From Brachybacterium halotolerans (lineage in GTDB: Bacteria; Actinomycetota; Actinomycetes; Actinomycetales; Dermabacteraceae), in assembly GCF_016623465.1 (NCBI RefSeq), contig NZ_JAEDAJ010000001.1, positions 1-54,886 on the forward strand: 54,886 nt of DNA, given 5' to 3'. Below, piece after piece: positions 37,454 to 46,899 of the stretch. A program made the position numbers and the translations under genes. Every line of letters starts with the position of its first letter. Within the stretch, counting starts at the first letter, position 1. Under the pieces are notes generated by a model. That model ran no database searches, was not told where the DNA came from, and was given only the letters and a program-made list of their open reading frames with translations.

Positions 37454-38074
37454 GTGATCGCTTCTCTCACCGGGACGGTGGCCTCGATCGGCCTCGACTC
37501 CCTGGTCCTCGACGTCCACGGCGTGGGCTACCTCGTGCGCACCACGCCCGCCGCCCTCACCCAGACCCGGCACGGCGCCCCGCTGACCCTGCACACCGAG
37601 CTCGTCGTGCGCGAGGACTCGCTGACGCTGTTCGGGTTCCCCTCCGCGGAGGACACGGAGACCTTCCGGATCGTGCAGTCGGTGAGCGGCATCGGCCCGC
37701 GCCTCGCCCTCGCCGTGCTCGCGGTCCTGTCCCCGGAGGATCTGCGCCGCGCGGTCGCCGCGCAGGACGTCAAGGCCATCACCCGCACGCCCGGGATCGG
37801 GCCCAAGGTCGCCAGCCGCATGATCCTCGAGCTCGGCGGCAAGCTCGCACCGCCCGCCGCGGAGCCGGGGGAGCAGCAGGTCGACGACGCCGGCGCCCCC
37901 GTCGTCGGCGCGCACCCGCTGGACGACCAAGTGGTCACGGCCCTCATCGGCCTCGGCTGGCCCGACAAGGCCGCGGCCGACGCCGTCTGCGGCGTCCACG
38001 AGGAGCCCGACGCCCCGCAGGACGCCGCCGGACTGCTGCGCGCCGCCCTGCGCCGCCTCGGAGGCAGCCGGTGA
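37454..38074 (+). CDS. ruvA: Holliday junction DNA helicase subunit RuvA
   Basis: A 206-residue junction-binding protein that loads RuvB. The N-terminal OB fold begins [13 protein letters not shown]. Two helix-hairpin-helix motifs follow ([16 protein letters not shown] and [19 protein letters not shown]), with a C-terminal RuvB-binding domain after an acidic linker. The start is GTG 37454. It overlaps ruvB by GTGA. SOS control is indicated by the adjacent LexA box. Confidence 0.96.
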   Translation: MIASLTGTVASIGLDSLVLDVHGVGYLVRTTPAALTQTRHGAPLTLHTELVVREDSLTLFGFPSAEDTETFRIVQSVSGIGPRLALAVLAVLSPEDLRRAVAAQDVKAITRTPGIGPKVASRMILELGGKLAPPAAEPGEQQVDDAGAPVVGAHPLDDQVVTALIGLGWPDKAAADAVCGVHEEPDAPQDAAGLLRAALRRLGGSR

Positions 38075-39144
38075 GCGCCTCGACGGACGACTTCGACGAG
38101 GCCGACGACGGCGGGCGCGCCCTCACGAGCGCGGAGTCGGGGGCGCTCGAACGGGCCGCCGAGGCGGCTCTGCGCCCGAAGAGCCTCGCGGACTTCGTCG
38201 GCCAGGAGGTCGTGCGCGAGCAGCTCTCCCTGGTGCTCGACGCCGCCAAGGGCCGGGGGCGTCCGCCCGAGCACATGCTCCTCTCGGGTCCCCCGGGACT
38301 GGGCAAGACGACCCTGGCGATGATCATCGCCACCGAGCTGTCCGTGCCGCTGCGCATCACCTCCGGGCCCGCTGTGCAGCACGCGGGGGACCTCGCTGCG
38401 ATCCTCTCCGCCCTCGAGGAGGGGGAGGTGCTGTTCATCGACGAGATCCACCGGCTCGCGCGTCCCGCCGAGGAGATGCTCTACATCGCCATGGAGGACT
38501 TCCGGGTCGACGTGGTGGTCGGCAAGGGAGTCGGCGCGACCTCGATCCCGCTCGAGCTGCCGCCCTTCACCGTCGTCGGCGCGACCACACGGGCGGGGCT
38601 GCTCCCCGCGCCGCTGCGCGACCGCTTCGGGTTCACCGGCCATCTCGACTACTACCGGGCCGAGGAGCTGCACCGCGTGGTCACCCGCTCGGCCGGGCAG
38701 CTCGCGGTCGAGATCGAGGACGCGGCCGCCGGCGAGATCTCCTCCCGCTCCCGCGGCACGCCCCGCATCGCCAACCGCCTGCTGCGGCGCGTGCGCGACT
38801 GGGCGCAGGTGCGCGGCGACGGTCGGCTCGACCTCGACGCCGCCCGTCGTGCCCTGGACGTCTACGAGGTCGACGAGCGGGGACTGGACCGCCTCGATCG
38901 CGCCGTGATCTCGGCGCTGTGCACGCGCTTCGCCGGGGGACCGGTGGGGCTGTCGACCCTCGCCGTGTCCGTGGGCGAGGAGACGGAGACCGTCGAGACG
39001 GTCGTCGAGCCGTACCTGGTGCGCGAGGGCTTCCTCACCCGCACACCGCGGGGCCGCATCGCGACGCCGCTCGCCTGGTCGCACCTGGGGCTCGCCGCCC
39101 CCGAGCCCGCATCGGGCACGACCCCGCCGCTCGGTCGGTTCTGA
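38071..39144 (+). CDS. ruvB: Holliday junction DNA helicase motor RuvB
   Basis: This 357-residue AAA+ ATPase drives branch migration with RuvA. Walker [10 protein letters not shown] contains Lys79, Walker B is LFIDEIHR with Asp124-Glu125, and the C-terminal winged helix contains RTPRGRIAT. An extra acidic N-terminal lead of about 30 residues precedes the family start at [15 protein letters not shown] 38071 overlaps the ruvA stop. Confidence 0.97.
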   Translation: MSASTDDFDEADDGGRALTSAESGALERAAEAALRPKSLADFVGQEVVREQLSLVLDAAKGRGRPPEHMLLSGPPGLGKTTLAMIIATELSVPLRITSGPAVQHAGDLAAILSALEEGEVLFIDEIHRLARPAEEMLYIAMEDFRVDVVVGKGVGATSIPLELPPFTVVGATTRAGLLPAPLRDRFGFTGHLDYYRAEELHRVVTRSAGQLAVEIEDAAAGEISSRSRGTPRIANRLLRRVRDWAQVRGDGRLDLDAARRALDVYEVDERGLDRLDRAVISALCTRFAGGPVGLSTLAVSVGEETETVETVVEPYLVREGFLTRTPRGRIATPLAWSHLGLAAPEPASGTTPPLGRF

Positions 39145-39342
39145 GGCGTCGGGCGGTCGCCGGCAGAGGCGCTCGCGCCGCCGCGAGGATGTTCCGAGGG
39201 GACGTTCGGGGTCGGCAGGTAGAGTGGTGCGGGTGCGCGTGCGGCCGAGCCGCTCAGCGCCCGCCCGTGCGGCTGCGCCGCACCCGTCGATCAGCTCGCG
39301 CCCCGCGCCCCTCGGTGCCAGGCGGCGCTCGAAAGGACCCCC
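39145..39342 (+). promoter_or_regulatory. ruvB-yajC spacer with candidate promoter
   Basis: This 198-base gap holds a possible -10 (tagagt, 39220-39225) and a small perfect hairpin gtgcggc-tgc-gccgcac (39267-39283). ATG 39343 of yajC follows aaagga. The Sec genes may thus be transcribed independently of the SOS-regulated ruvAB. Confidence 0.4.
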
Positions 39343-39843
39343 ATGCAGTCCATGATCCCCCTCATCGTGATGTTCGGTGCGATGATCCTGCTGATGGTCT
39401 GGATGTCCAGCCGTCAGCGCAAGGCCCAGGCCGCCCAGCAGGAGAAGGTCAAGGCGCTCGGCGTCGGGGACGAGGTCCGCACCCACTCCGGCTTCTTCGG
39501 CCTCATCGTCGAGGAGTACGACGACGTCGTCATCCTCGAGACCGAGTCCGGCGCGCACACCAAGTGGGCCCGCCAGGCGATCGCCGGCCCTGCGGACCCG
39601 AACGCCGCGCACAACGATGCTCCCGCCCTCGAGGGCGAGACCGTCGAGAGCTCGGAGGGCTCCGAGAGCTCGCGCCCCGCGCAGGACGCCACCGCGCCCG
39701 ACGCGAGCGCGAGCGGCACCGAGGACCGCGCGGAGTCCCTGCCCGACTTCGGCGACGAGTCGCCGGCGTCGGCCGACGCCTCCCGCGAGGGCGAGATCCC
39801 CGGCGTCACCACCCGGGGCGACGAGCCCAACGCCGCACGCTGA
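39343..39843 (+). CDS. yajC: preprotein translocase subunit YajC
   Basis: A 166-residue SecDF accessory protein. A single N-terminal membrane helix (about residues 4-20, MIPLIVMFGAMILLMVWM) is followed by the YajC domain with VGDEVRTHSGFFGLIVE. Residues from about 85 on form an acidic Ser/Glu/Ala-rich extension absent from the short enterobacterial protein. Gene order yajC-secD-secF is standard. Confidence 0.93.
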   Translation: MQSMIPLIVMFGAMILLMVWMSSRQRKAQAAQQEKVKALGVGDEVRTHSGFFGLIVEEYDDVVILETESGAHTKWARQAIAGPADPNAAHNDAPALEGETVESSEGSESSRPAQDATAPDASASGTEDRAESLPDFGDESPASADASREGEIPGVTTRGDEPNAAR

Positions 39844-39885
39844 AGCACCCCTGACACGTCGCCCCGCTGAGGAATCGCATATCGC

Positions 39886-41781
39886 ATGAGCGCACGTCGC
39901 ACGTCCCTGGGAGGGCTCGTCCTCCTGATCGTGGTCCTGATCGGCATCGTCGGTGCCGGGGTCTGGAAGGGCGGCTGGCAGGCCTCCCCGAAGCTCGCCC
40001 TCGATCTCGAGGGAGGCACGCAGATCATCCTCCAGGCGAGCACGACCGACGGCTCCGCCATCGACGCGGACTCGATGGATCAGGCCCGCGAGATCATCTC
40101 CCAGCGCGTGAACGCGATGGGCGTCGCCGAGACGGAGATCAGCGTCCAGGGCGGCACCAACATCGTCGTCGACGTCCCGGGGAACCTCGACTCGGAGACC
40201 CGCGAGGCGCTCGGGGCGACGGCGGCGCTGTCGTTCCGGCCCGTGCTCGCCACCCTCGACCCGTCGGGGACGGACAGCGCCAAGGCCAGTGACGACGGGG
40301 GATCGGGCCCCTCCGACGAGGTGTTCTCCGGCGCGATCACGCTGGACGACCCGTATGCGCCGAACTCGACCGCGCAGGCGACCGGCACCTCCGATGCGTC
40401 CGACGGCGCCTCCGACGGCGGGGGCGACGGCTCGTCCTCGGACGTGCCTGCCGCCTGGTCCTCCGACTGGGCGACCACGGCGCTGCAGTCGCAGGCGGCC
40501 GCCGTGGACTGCTCCGATCCCAAGGCGCAGCAGGAGATCGCCTCCTCGGCGCCGAACTCCCAGCCCGTCGTCGCCTGCAGCGACGACGGCTCGGCCAAGT
40601 ACCTGCTGGGCCCGGAGGTGCTGCCCGGCACCGTGGTGACCAACGCCAGCGTGGGCAGCGACACGAACTCCTCGGGCCAGGCGACCGGCGCCTACCTGGT
40701 GAACATGCAGTTCACCTCCGAGGGCAGCAAGACCTTCGGCACCATGACCAACGCGCTCTACAACAAGAAGGGCGCGACCGACTCCTTCGCGATCGTCCTG
40801 GACGGCCAGGTCGTCTCCGCCCCCTACGTGCAGACGCCCTCCTCCAACGGTGCGTCGATCAGCGGCAACTTCGATCAGGACACCGCGAAGCAGCTCGCCG
40901 ACCAGCTGAAGTTCGGCGCGCTCCCGCTGCAGTTCGACATCCAGTCCGAGCAGCAGATCTCCGCGACGCTCGGCGGCGACCAGCTCGAGAAGGGCCTCAT
41001 CGCAGGCATCATCGGGCTGATCCTCGTGGTCGCCTACGCGGCTCTGCAGTACCGGGTGCTCTCGATCGTGACGACCTCGAGCCTCGTGGTCACGGGTGTG
41101 CTCACCTACCTCACGCTCACCGTGCTCTCGCACATCCCGGAGATCGGCTACCGCCTCTCGCTCGCGGGCGTGACCGGCCTGATCGTCGCGATCGCCTTCA
41201 CGGCCGACTCGTTCATCGTCTACTTCGAACGCGTGCGCGACGAGATTCGCGACGGCCGCGGCATCGTCGCGGCCGTGGACCATGGCTGGAACCGCGCCAA
41301 GCGCACCATCCTCGCCTCGGACACGGTGAACCTCATCGCCTCGATCGTGCTGTACGTCCTGTCCACGGGCAGCGTCCGCGGCTTCGCGTTCACGCTGGGG
41401 CTCACCACGATCATGGATCTCGTGGTGGTGTTCCTCTTCACCCACCCGCTGCTGCAGACCCTCGTGCGCACCCGATTCTTCGGCAAGGGCCATCCCATGA
41501 GCGGGCTCGATCCCGCCCAGCTCGGCCGCCATGTCCCCGCCTACGCGGGCCGCGGTCGGGTCCGCTCCGCCGCTGAGCGCGGACCGGTCGACGGCGCGGA
41601 CGACGAGGCACCCGTCCGAGAGACCCTCGCGCAGCGCAAGGCGCGCCTGGCCCGGGAGGCCAGGGAGGGGACGGCGACGGGGGAGCCGGACCGGAAGGGG
41701 ACGACCGCTGACCCCGGCCCGGATCCCGGGCGCGAGGACGGCGGATCGCAGGGCGACGAGGACGGGAGTGACGCACGATGA
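39886..41781 (+). CDS. secD: protein translocase subunit SecD
   Basis: A 631-residue RND-type subunit that uses proton motive force to help pull proteins out of SecYEG. TM1 is at about 8-27 (LGGLVLLIVVLIGIVGAGVW). DLEGGTQIILQA begins the large external P1 domain, which contains a Ser/Asp/Gly-rich low-complexity insert at about residues 125-185. TM2-6 begin with GLIAGIIGLILVVAYAALQY, and the family motif TLTLPGIAG is represented by LSLAGVTGLIVAIAF. The tail of about 80 residues is charged. ATG 39886 has a weak gagga upstream. It overlaps secF by ATGA. Confidence 0.95.
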   Translation: MSARRTSLGGLVLLIVVLIGIVGAGVWKGGWQASPKLALDLEGGTQIILQASTTDGSAIDADSMDQAREIISQRVNAMGVAETEISVQGGTNIVVDVPGNLDSETREALGATAALSFRPVLATLDPSGTDSAKASDDGGSGPSDEVFSGAITLDDPYAPNSTAQATGTSDASDGASDGGGDGSSSDVPAAWSSDWATTALQSQAAAVDCSDPKAQQEIASSAPNSQPVVACSDDGSAKYLLGPEVLPGTVVTNASVGSDTNSSGQATGAYLVNMQFTSEGSKTFGTMTNALYNKKGATDSFAIVLDGQVVSAPYVQTPSSNGASISGNFDQDTAKQLADQLKFGALPLQFDIQSEQQISATLGGDQLEKGLIAGIIGLILVVAYAALQYRVLSIVTTSSLVVTGVLTYLTLTVLSHIPEIGYRLSLAGVTGLIVAIAFTADSFIVYFERVRDEIRDGRGIVAAVDHGWNRAKRTILASDTVNLIASIVLYVLSTGSVRGFAFTLGLTTIMDLVVVFLFTHPLLQTLVRTRFFGKGHPMSGLDPAQLGRHVPAYAGRGRVRSAAERGPVDGADDEAPVRETLAQRKARLAREAREGTATGEPDRKGTTADPGPDPGREDGGSQGDEDGSDAR

Positions 41782-42845
41782 GGCTCAGCACGGCGAATCT
41801 CGGCAACGACCTGCACACCGGCGCGGTCTCCGTCCCGATCGTGCGCCGCCGGCGCACCTGGTACCTGATCAGCGTCATCGTCGTCGTCATCCTCGGCAGC
41901 ATCGCGCTGGTGCGCGGGGTGAACCTGGGCATCGAGTTCACCGGCGGCTCCGAGTTCCAGGTCTCGGGCGTCAGCTCGTCCCAGGAGTCGCAGGCCCGCG
42001 ACGTCGTGCGCGAGGTCGTCAGCGACAACGAGCCGAAGGTGACGATGATCGGCGGGAGCACGCTGCGCGTGCAGACCGCGCAGCTCGACACCCAGCAGAC
42101 CCAGCAGGTCGCCCAGGATCTGGCGAACACCTACGACGTGCCCGTCTCCGACGTCTCGACCTCCTACATCGGCCCGGTCTGGGGCGGCGACGTCACCACG
42201 AAGATGGCCCGCGGCGTGGTCGTGTTCATCCTCCTGGTCGCCGCCGTGATGGCGCTCTACTTCCGCAACGTGAAGACCTCGCTCGCCGCGATGATCACGC
42301 TCGTGCACGACATGCTCTTCACCGCCGCGGTGTACGGCGTCGTCGGCTTCGAGATCACCCCGGCCACCGTCATCGGGTTCCTCACGATCCTCGGCTACTC
42401 GCTGTACGACACGATCGTCGTGTTCGACAAGATGCGCGAGAACACCGCCCACCTGACCGATCAGAACCGCAGGACGTACTCGGAGGCCGTCGAGCTCGCG
42501 GCGAACCAGACGCTCATGCGCTCGCTGAACACCTCGATCGTCGCCCTGCTGCCCGTGGGCTCGATCCTCGCGATCGGCGCCTTCGTGCTCGGCGCCGGCA
42601 CCCTCAAGGACATCTCCCTGGCCCTGTTCATCGGCATCTTCGTGGGCACCTACTCCTCGGTGTTCCTCGCTCCCGGCCTCGTGGTGACCCTGCGCGGACG
42701 CGAGAAGGACATCGCCGCCCACAGCAGGCGCGTCCTCGAGGCCCGCAGCGCCGGGACCGAGGGGCCCGGCGCGGACGACGACTCCGACGGGGCCCTCGAG
42801 AGCGCAGCGGGCGCCACGACCACCACGACCAGGAGACGCCGATGA
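41778..42845 (+). CDS. secF: protein translocase subunit SecF
   Basis: A 355-residue partner of SecD with six membrane helices. TM1 is at about 33-52, followed by the conserved GIEFTGGSEFQV. Helices 2-6 contain ALYFRNVKTSLAAMITLVHD and the motif GYSLYDTIVVFDKMREN. An acidic Thr/Arg tail follows. It overlaps secD upstream and apt downstream by ATGA, so all three are translationally coupled. Confidence 0.96.
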   Translation: MRLSTANLGNDLHTGAVSVPIVRRRRTWYLISVIVVVILGSIALVRGVNLGIEFTGGSEFQVSGVSSSQESQARDVVREVVSDNEPKVTMIGGSTLRVQTAQLDTQQTQQVAQDLANTYDVPVSDVSTSYIGPVWGGDVTTKMARGVVVFILLVAAVMALYFRNVKTSLAAMITLVHDMLFTAAVYGVVGFEITPATVIGFLTILGYSLYDTIVVFDKMRENTAHLTDQNRRTYSEAVELAANQTLMRSLNTSIVALLPVGSILAIGAFVLGAGTLKDISLALFIGIFVGTYSSVFLAPGLVVTLRGREKDIAAHSRRVLEARSAGTEGPGADDDSDGALESAAGATTTTTRRRR

Positions 42846-43477
42846 CCCCCGCCCTCGCGAGCCCCGCAGGCTCGACGCCCGCCGACCCCACGACCGTCGG
42901 CGCCACGACCGCCGCCGGCACCGGCCCCTCCGGCCGGCTCGATCCCGAGCAGGTGCGGGAGCTCATGGCCTCGCACATCGACACCTATCAGGATTTCCCC
43001 GAGCCCGGTGTGCTGTTCCGCGACATCACCCCGCTGCTGCGCGACCCCGAGTCCTTCCATGCCGTGATCGGCCACTGGAGCGCGATCCTGCCCGAGCAGG
43101 TCGACCTCGTGGTCGGCGTCGAGGCGCGCGGCTTCGTGCTGGGCGCGCCGCTGGCCTACGAGATGGGCGCCGGCTTCGTGCCCGCGCGCAAGGCCGGCAA
43201 GCTCCCCGGCGCCCCGCGCTCGATCAGCTACGACCTCGAGTACGGCAGCGCCCAGATCGAGATCGCGGTCGACGCGCTCCCGCGCGGAGCCCGCGTGATG
43301 GTGGTCGACGACCTCCTGGCCACCGGCGGCACCGCCGCGGCCACGATCGAGCTCGTCCGCCGCTTCGACGTGGAGCTGCTGGGTGTCTCCTTCCTCCTCG
43401 AGCTCGAGGGCCTGGGCGGGCGCGATCGACTCCCCGCGGACGTCCCCGTCGTGACCGTCGAGTCCGTCCAGAACTGA
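42842..43477 (+). CDS. apt: adenine phosphoribosyltransferase
   Basis: This 211-residue enzyme salvages adenine to AMP using PRPP. The PRPP-binding loop is VMVVDDLLATGGTAAA. The adenine-site block is DFPEPGVLFRDITPLLRD. The first about 40 residues are an Ala/Pro/Thr-rich extension before the catalytic domain. It follows secF directly in many actinobacteria and precedes rel, as here. Confidence 0.95.
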   Translation: MTPALASPAGSTPADPTTVGATTAAGTGPSGRLDPEQVRELMASHIDTYQDFPEPGVLFRDITPLLRDPESFHAVIGHWSAILPEQVDLVVGVEARGFVLGAPLAYEMGAGFVPARKAGKLPGAPRSISYDLEYGSAQIEIAVDALPRGARVMVVDDLLATGGTAAATIELVRRFDVELLGVSFLLELEGLGGRDRLPADVPVVTVESVQN

Positions 43478-43584
43478 GGCTCTGGGCCGCTCCGGGCCCT
43501 CGGCCGCACGGGGCTCGGACGCTTCCGGATCCGGAGCTCTCCGCCGTCGGCGGACGCCGGACACCACCACTCCCTACGGGGTCG

Positions 43585-43590
43585 TAGACT
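43585..43590 (+). promoter_or_regulatory. rel -10 box
   Basis: tagact lies 24 bases before ATG 43615. A start of transcription near 43597 would leave a leader of about 18 bases carrying aggagg at 43604-43609. That supports ATG 43615 over GTG 43594, which lies too close to the -10. Confidence 0.5.
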
Positions 43591-43614
43591 CGGGTGACTG
43601 CGCAGGAGGTTCGG

Positions 43615-45969
43615 ATGAGTGAACACGGGACCACCCCCCGGTCGGAATCGCGCCCGGCGCCCGTCCATCGGCGCTCGCGGTCTCCGTTCTCGTTCCTGGT
43701 CGGACGCACGTCGCCGACGAGTCCGAACCCCTCCTCAGCCTATTTCGAACCGCTCGTCCAGGCGGTGACCGCGGTCCATCCCAAGGAGGACCTGGGACTG
43801 CTGGAGCGCGCCTTCGCCGTCGCCGAGAGGGCCCATCAGGGGCAGTTCCGCAAGAGCGGGGACCCGTACATCACGCACCCGGTGTCGGTCGCGATGATCC
43901 TCGCGGAGCTCGGCAGCCCGCAGGAGGTGCTCGCGGCCGCTCTGCTCCACGACACCGTCGAGGACACCGACTACTCGCTCGACCAGCTGCGGAAGGACTT
44001 CGGCGACGAGATCGCCCTGCTCGTCGACGGCGTGACCAAGCTCGACAAGGTCACCTACGGCGACGCGGCCCAGGCCGAGACCGTGCGCAAGATGATCGTG
44101 GCGATGAGCCGTGACATCCGCGTGCTGCTCATCAAGCTCGCCGATCGCCTGCACAACGCCCGCACCTGGCGGTACGTGCCCGCCGCGTCGGCCGAGCGCA
44201 AGGCGCGCGAGACCCTCGAGATCTACGCCCCGCTCGCGCACCGCCTGGGTCTGAACACCATGAAGTGGGAGCTCGAGGACCGCTCCTTCCAGGTGCTCTA
44301 CCCGAAGGTGTACGCGGAGATCGTCTCCCTGGTCGCCCAGCACGCGCCCGCCCGCGAGCAGTACCTCGCGAGCGTGTCCGGGCAGATCCAGGACGACCTG
44401 CGCAAGGCGAAGATCAAGGCCTCCGTCACCGGCCGCCCCAAGCACTACTACTCGATCTACCAGAAGATGATCGTGCGCGGCCGCGACTTCGCGGACATCT
44501 ACGACCTGGTGGGCATCCGCGTGCTCGTGGACACCGTGCGCGACTGCTACGGCGTGCTGGGCATCCTGCACGCCCGGTGGTCGCCCATCCCGGGGCGCTT
44601 CAAGGACTACATCGCCCTGCCCAAGTTCAACCTCTACCAGTCGCTGCACACCACCGTCATCGGCCCCACCGGCAAGCCCGTCGAGGTGCAGATCCGCACC
44701 CGCGAGATGCACCGCCGCGCCGAGTACGGCGTCGCCGCGCACTGGAAGTACAAGGCGATGGCGGGCCCCGACCCGGCGCCGACGGCGAAGTCGGGGGAGA
44801 TGGCCTGGCTGCGCCAGCTCATGGACTGGCAGAAGGACACCTCCGACTCGGGCGACTTCCTGGACTCCCTGCGCTTCGAGATCAACAGCCAGGAGGTCTA
44901 CGTCTTCACCCCGAAGGGCGACGTGATCGCTCTTCCCCAGGGGGCGACACCCGTCGACTTCGCCTACACGGTGCACACCGAGGTGGGCCACCGCACCATC
45001 GGGGCACGTGTCAACGGCAAGCTCGTGCCGCTGGACTCGGCGCTGAGCACGGGCGACGTGGTCGAGGTGTTCACCTCGAAGGCCGACGGCGCCGGGCCCA
45101 GCCAGGACTGGCTGGGCTTCGTGAAGACCCCGCGCGCCCGCACCAAGATCCGTCAGTGGTTCTCCAAGGAGCGCCGCGAGGAGGCGCTCGAGAAGGGCAA
45201 GGACGAGCTGTCCAAGGCGCTGCGCCGCCAGGACCTTCCGATGCGCCGCCTGCTCACCCACGAGACCCTGCAGTCGGTCGCGCTGGACCTCGACCAGAAC
45301 TCCGTCGACGCCCTCTACACCGCGATCGGCGAGGGGCACGTCGGGGCCCAGAACGTCGTCGAGAAGCTCCGAGCGACCTTCGGCGGGACCGCCGGGGCCG
45401 AGGAGGACGTGGTCGAGACGACCCTGCCCTCGAAGGTGCTCGCCCGCCCCTCCGAGGCGCAGCGCCACACCAGCGAGACCGACCAGGGTGTGATCGTCGA
45501 CGGGCAGAAGGACCTGTGGGTCAAGCTCGCCAAGTGCTGCGCACCCGTGCCGGGCGATCCGATCATCGGTTTCGTGACCCGCGGGTCGGGCATCTCGGTG
45601 CACCATCGCCAGTGCTTCAACGCCACGCAGCTGCAGGAGGAGCAGCCCGATCGGATCGTGGATGTCCACTGGTCCGGCCGCATGGGCTCGGTCTACCTCG
45701 TGCACATCAAGGTCGAGGCGTTGGATCGGGATCGACTGCTCACGGACCTCGCCCTGGTGATCGCCGACCAGCAGGTGAGCCTGCAGTCCGCCTCATGCCA
45801 GTCGCATCGGGACCGACTGGCCACGGCGTACTTCTCGTTCGAGCTCGCCGACCCCTCGCACCTGCAGGCCGTCCTCGCGCAGGTCCGCAAGGTCGAGGGC
45901 GTCTACGACGCCTATCGCGTCACGGCGGACGGCAAGGTCGTCGAGGGTCGAGGAATGGTCGAGGCCTGA
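43615..45969 (+). CDS. rel: bifunctional (p)ppGpp synthetase/hydrolase Rel
   Basis: A 784-residue RelA/SpoT homologue that makes and degrades the stringent-response alarmone. The hydrolase HD domain contains LLHDTVEDTDYS with His112-Asp113. The synthetase domain contains RGRDFADIYDLVGIRVLVD and YQSLHTTVIGP. A TGS domain (EVYVFTPKGDVIALPQGATP), the conserved-cysteine region (LAKCCAPVPGDPIIGFVTRG) and a C-terminal ACT domain follow. With intact HD residues it should be bifunctional, as is the rule in actinobacteria. ATG 43615 has aggagg 5 bases upstream. The last 58 bases overlap the convergent downstream gene. Confidence 0.97.
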   Translation: MSEHGTTPRSESRPAPVHRRSRSPFSFLVGRTSPTSPNPSSAYFEPLVQAVTAVHPKEDLGLLERAFAVAERAHQGQFRKSGDPYITHPVSVAMILAELGSPQEVLAAALLHDTVEDTDYSLDQLRKDFGDEIALLVDGVTKLDKVTYGDAAQAETVRKMIVAMSRDIRVLLIKLADRLHNARTWRYVPAASAERKARETLEIYAPLAHRLGLNTMKWELEDRSFQVLYPKVYAEIVSLVAQHAPAREQYLASVSGQIQDDLRKAKIKASVTGRPKHYYSIYQKMIVRGRDFADIYDLVGIRVLVDTVRDCYGVLGILHARWSPIPGRFKDYIALPKFNLYQSLHTTVIGPTGKPVEVQIRTREMHRRAEYGVAAHWKYKAMAGPDPAPTAKSGEMAWLRQLMDWQKDTSDSGDFLDSLRFEINSQEVYVFTPKGDVIALPQGATPVDFAYTVHTEVGHRTIGARVNGKLVPLDSALSTGDVVEVFTSKADGAGPSQDWLGFVKTPRARTKIRQWFSKERREEALEKGKDELSKALRRQDLPMRRLLTHETLQSVALDLDQNSVDALYTAIGEGHVGAQNVVEKLRATFGGTAGAEEDVVETTLPSKVLARPSEAQRHTSETDQGVIVDGQKDLWVKLAKCCAPVPGDPIIGFVTRGSGISVHHRQCFNATQLQEEQPDRIVDVHWSGRMGSVYLVHIKVEALDRDRLLTDLALVIADQQVSLQSASCQSHRDRLATAYFSFELADPSHLQAVLAQVRKVEGVYDAYRVTADGKVVEGRGMVEA

Positions 45970-46793
45970 CCCCCGTATCCTCGGCGCGCCCAGCGCTCCA
46001 CCTCCCGCACCCGCAGCACGGCCCGCTCGCGCGTGTCGGCGTCCTCCGCCCCCTCGGGAGCTGACGCGCAGCGCCGCACGATCTGCTCGAGGAGCCTGCG
46101 GGCGACCCTGCTTCCCGAGCCTCCTCGCGCCGCTGCGAGCCGCTCCCCGATCTGCTCTCCCGTGCACAGCCCGGTGCGCACGAGCGCTTCCACTCCCTCG
46201 ATCGCGGCCTCTCCGTCGAAGCGCAGCAGATCGGCGCCCGTCCTGGCGGGGGTGGTGACCGGCGTGCCCGCGATCTGCTCGATGTCGGTGACCGCGACGC
46301 CGGAATGGTGGACGCGCACCCCGGGGATCACGCTGCGGTGGGAGAAGGTCAAGAGGTCGATGGGGTCGGGGAACGCCGCGCCCGTGTGCACCCAGTGCGC
46401 CGACCAGAGGGCGATCACGTGATCGCTGCGCAGCCTCGCGCCGACGGCGCCGCCCACCAGCAGAGCCCGGTCCGAGGCGTGCTCGGCGAGATAGAAGGGG
46501 ACCAGCCGACCCTCGCCGACGGGCACCAGAGCCCCCGTGCGCACATCGTCGTAGTGCGAGAGCGTCGCCGGCCAGCGGGCGACCTCCTGCTCGAGGGCGG
46601 CCGCGAGCTCGGCCGCCTGCTGCGACCATGCCGCGCAGGGAGCGTCGGCCGAGGGCAGGGACGGGTGCACCTCGGCGGAAGCCGCGGGGGAGGCGCCGGC
46701 CGGGCCGAGCGCGACGACCGAGCCGTCCGCGCCGGGCGGGGCGGGCGATGCGGGCGGGGCGACGGCGGGGGAGGGCGGCTCGGGCGGAGGCAT
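45912..46793 (-). CDS. AbiEi-antitoxin-like protein without a visible partner
   Basis: A 293-residue protein. After a Pro/Ala-rich lead of about 60 residues, the sequence resembles the actinobacterial family annotated as AbiEi-type antitoxins or DUF559-linked proteins. Features are VGARLRSDHVIALWSAHWVH, GVRVHHSGVAVTDIEQIAG and the strong motif TTPARTGADLLRF (usually TxPxRTxxDL). The DUF559/Vsr-like nuclease often found at the C-terminus is absent, and no AbiEii-type toxin gene lies on either side. ATG 46793 has an apparent leaderless promoter. Its 3' end overlaps rel by 58 bp in convergent orientation. Function unknown; the family call is by motif memory. Confidence 0.65.
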   Translation of the reverse strand: MPPPEPPSPAVAPPASPAPPGADGSVVALGPAGASPAASAEVHPSLPSADAPCAAWSQQAAELAAALEQEVARWPATLSHYDDVRTGALVPVGEGRLVPFYLAEHASDRALLVGGAVGARLRSDHVIALWSAHWVHTGAAFPDPIDLLTFSHRSVIPGVRVHHSGVAVTDIEQIAGTPVTTPARTGADLLRFDGEAAIEGVEALVRTGLCTGEQIGERLAAARGGSGSRVARRLLEQIVRRCASAPEGAEDADTRERAVLRVREVERWARRGYGGQASTIPRPSTTLPSAVTR

Positions 46794-46799
46794 GCGCCG

Positions 46800-46828
46800 A
46801 GCATCCCGGCCGGGCGTCCGCGCATCAA
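46800..46828 (-). promoter_or_regulatory. promoter of the AbiEi-like gene, probable leaderless
   Basis: On the minus strand, ttgatg (46828-46823), 17 bases, then gatgct (46805-46800), ending 6 bases before ATG 46793. Spacing and both hexamers are good. Confidence 0.6.
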
Positions 46829-46829
46829 G

Positions 46830-46860
46830 GCGCCCGCCCGTCCTGTGGACGAGCGGGCGC
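46830..46860 (-). terminator. terminator of the DUF349 gene
   Basis: gcgcccgc (46830-46837) pairs with gcgggcgc (46853-46860), and inside them cgtcc pairs with ggacg around a tgt loop: 13 bp with one mismatch. It lies 39 bases past the DUF349 stop and directly before the promoter of the next gene. No T run follows. Confidence 0.65.
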
Positions 46861-46899
46861 TGTGGAGGAAAGGGAGCGGCGCGTGGAGGCCGCGCGGGA

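Noticed and set aside
37528..41532. A 1334-residue open frame antisense to ruvA-secD
   Set aside because: It covers genes with complete catalytic motifs on the other strand. No recognisable domain.
43594..43614. GTG 43594 as start of rel
   Set aside because: It lies only 3 bases after the -10 box, while ATG 43615 has a perfect aggagg at normal distance.
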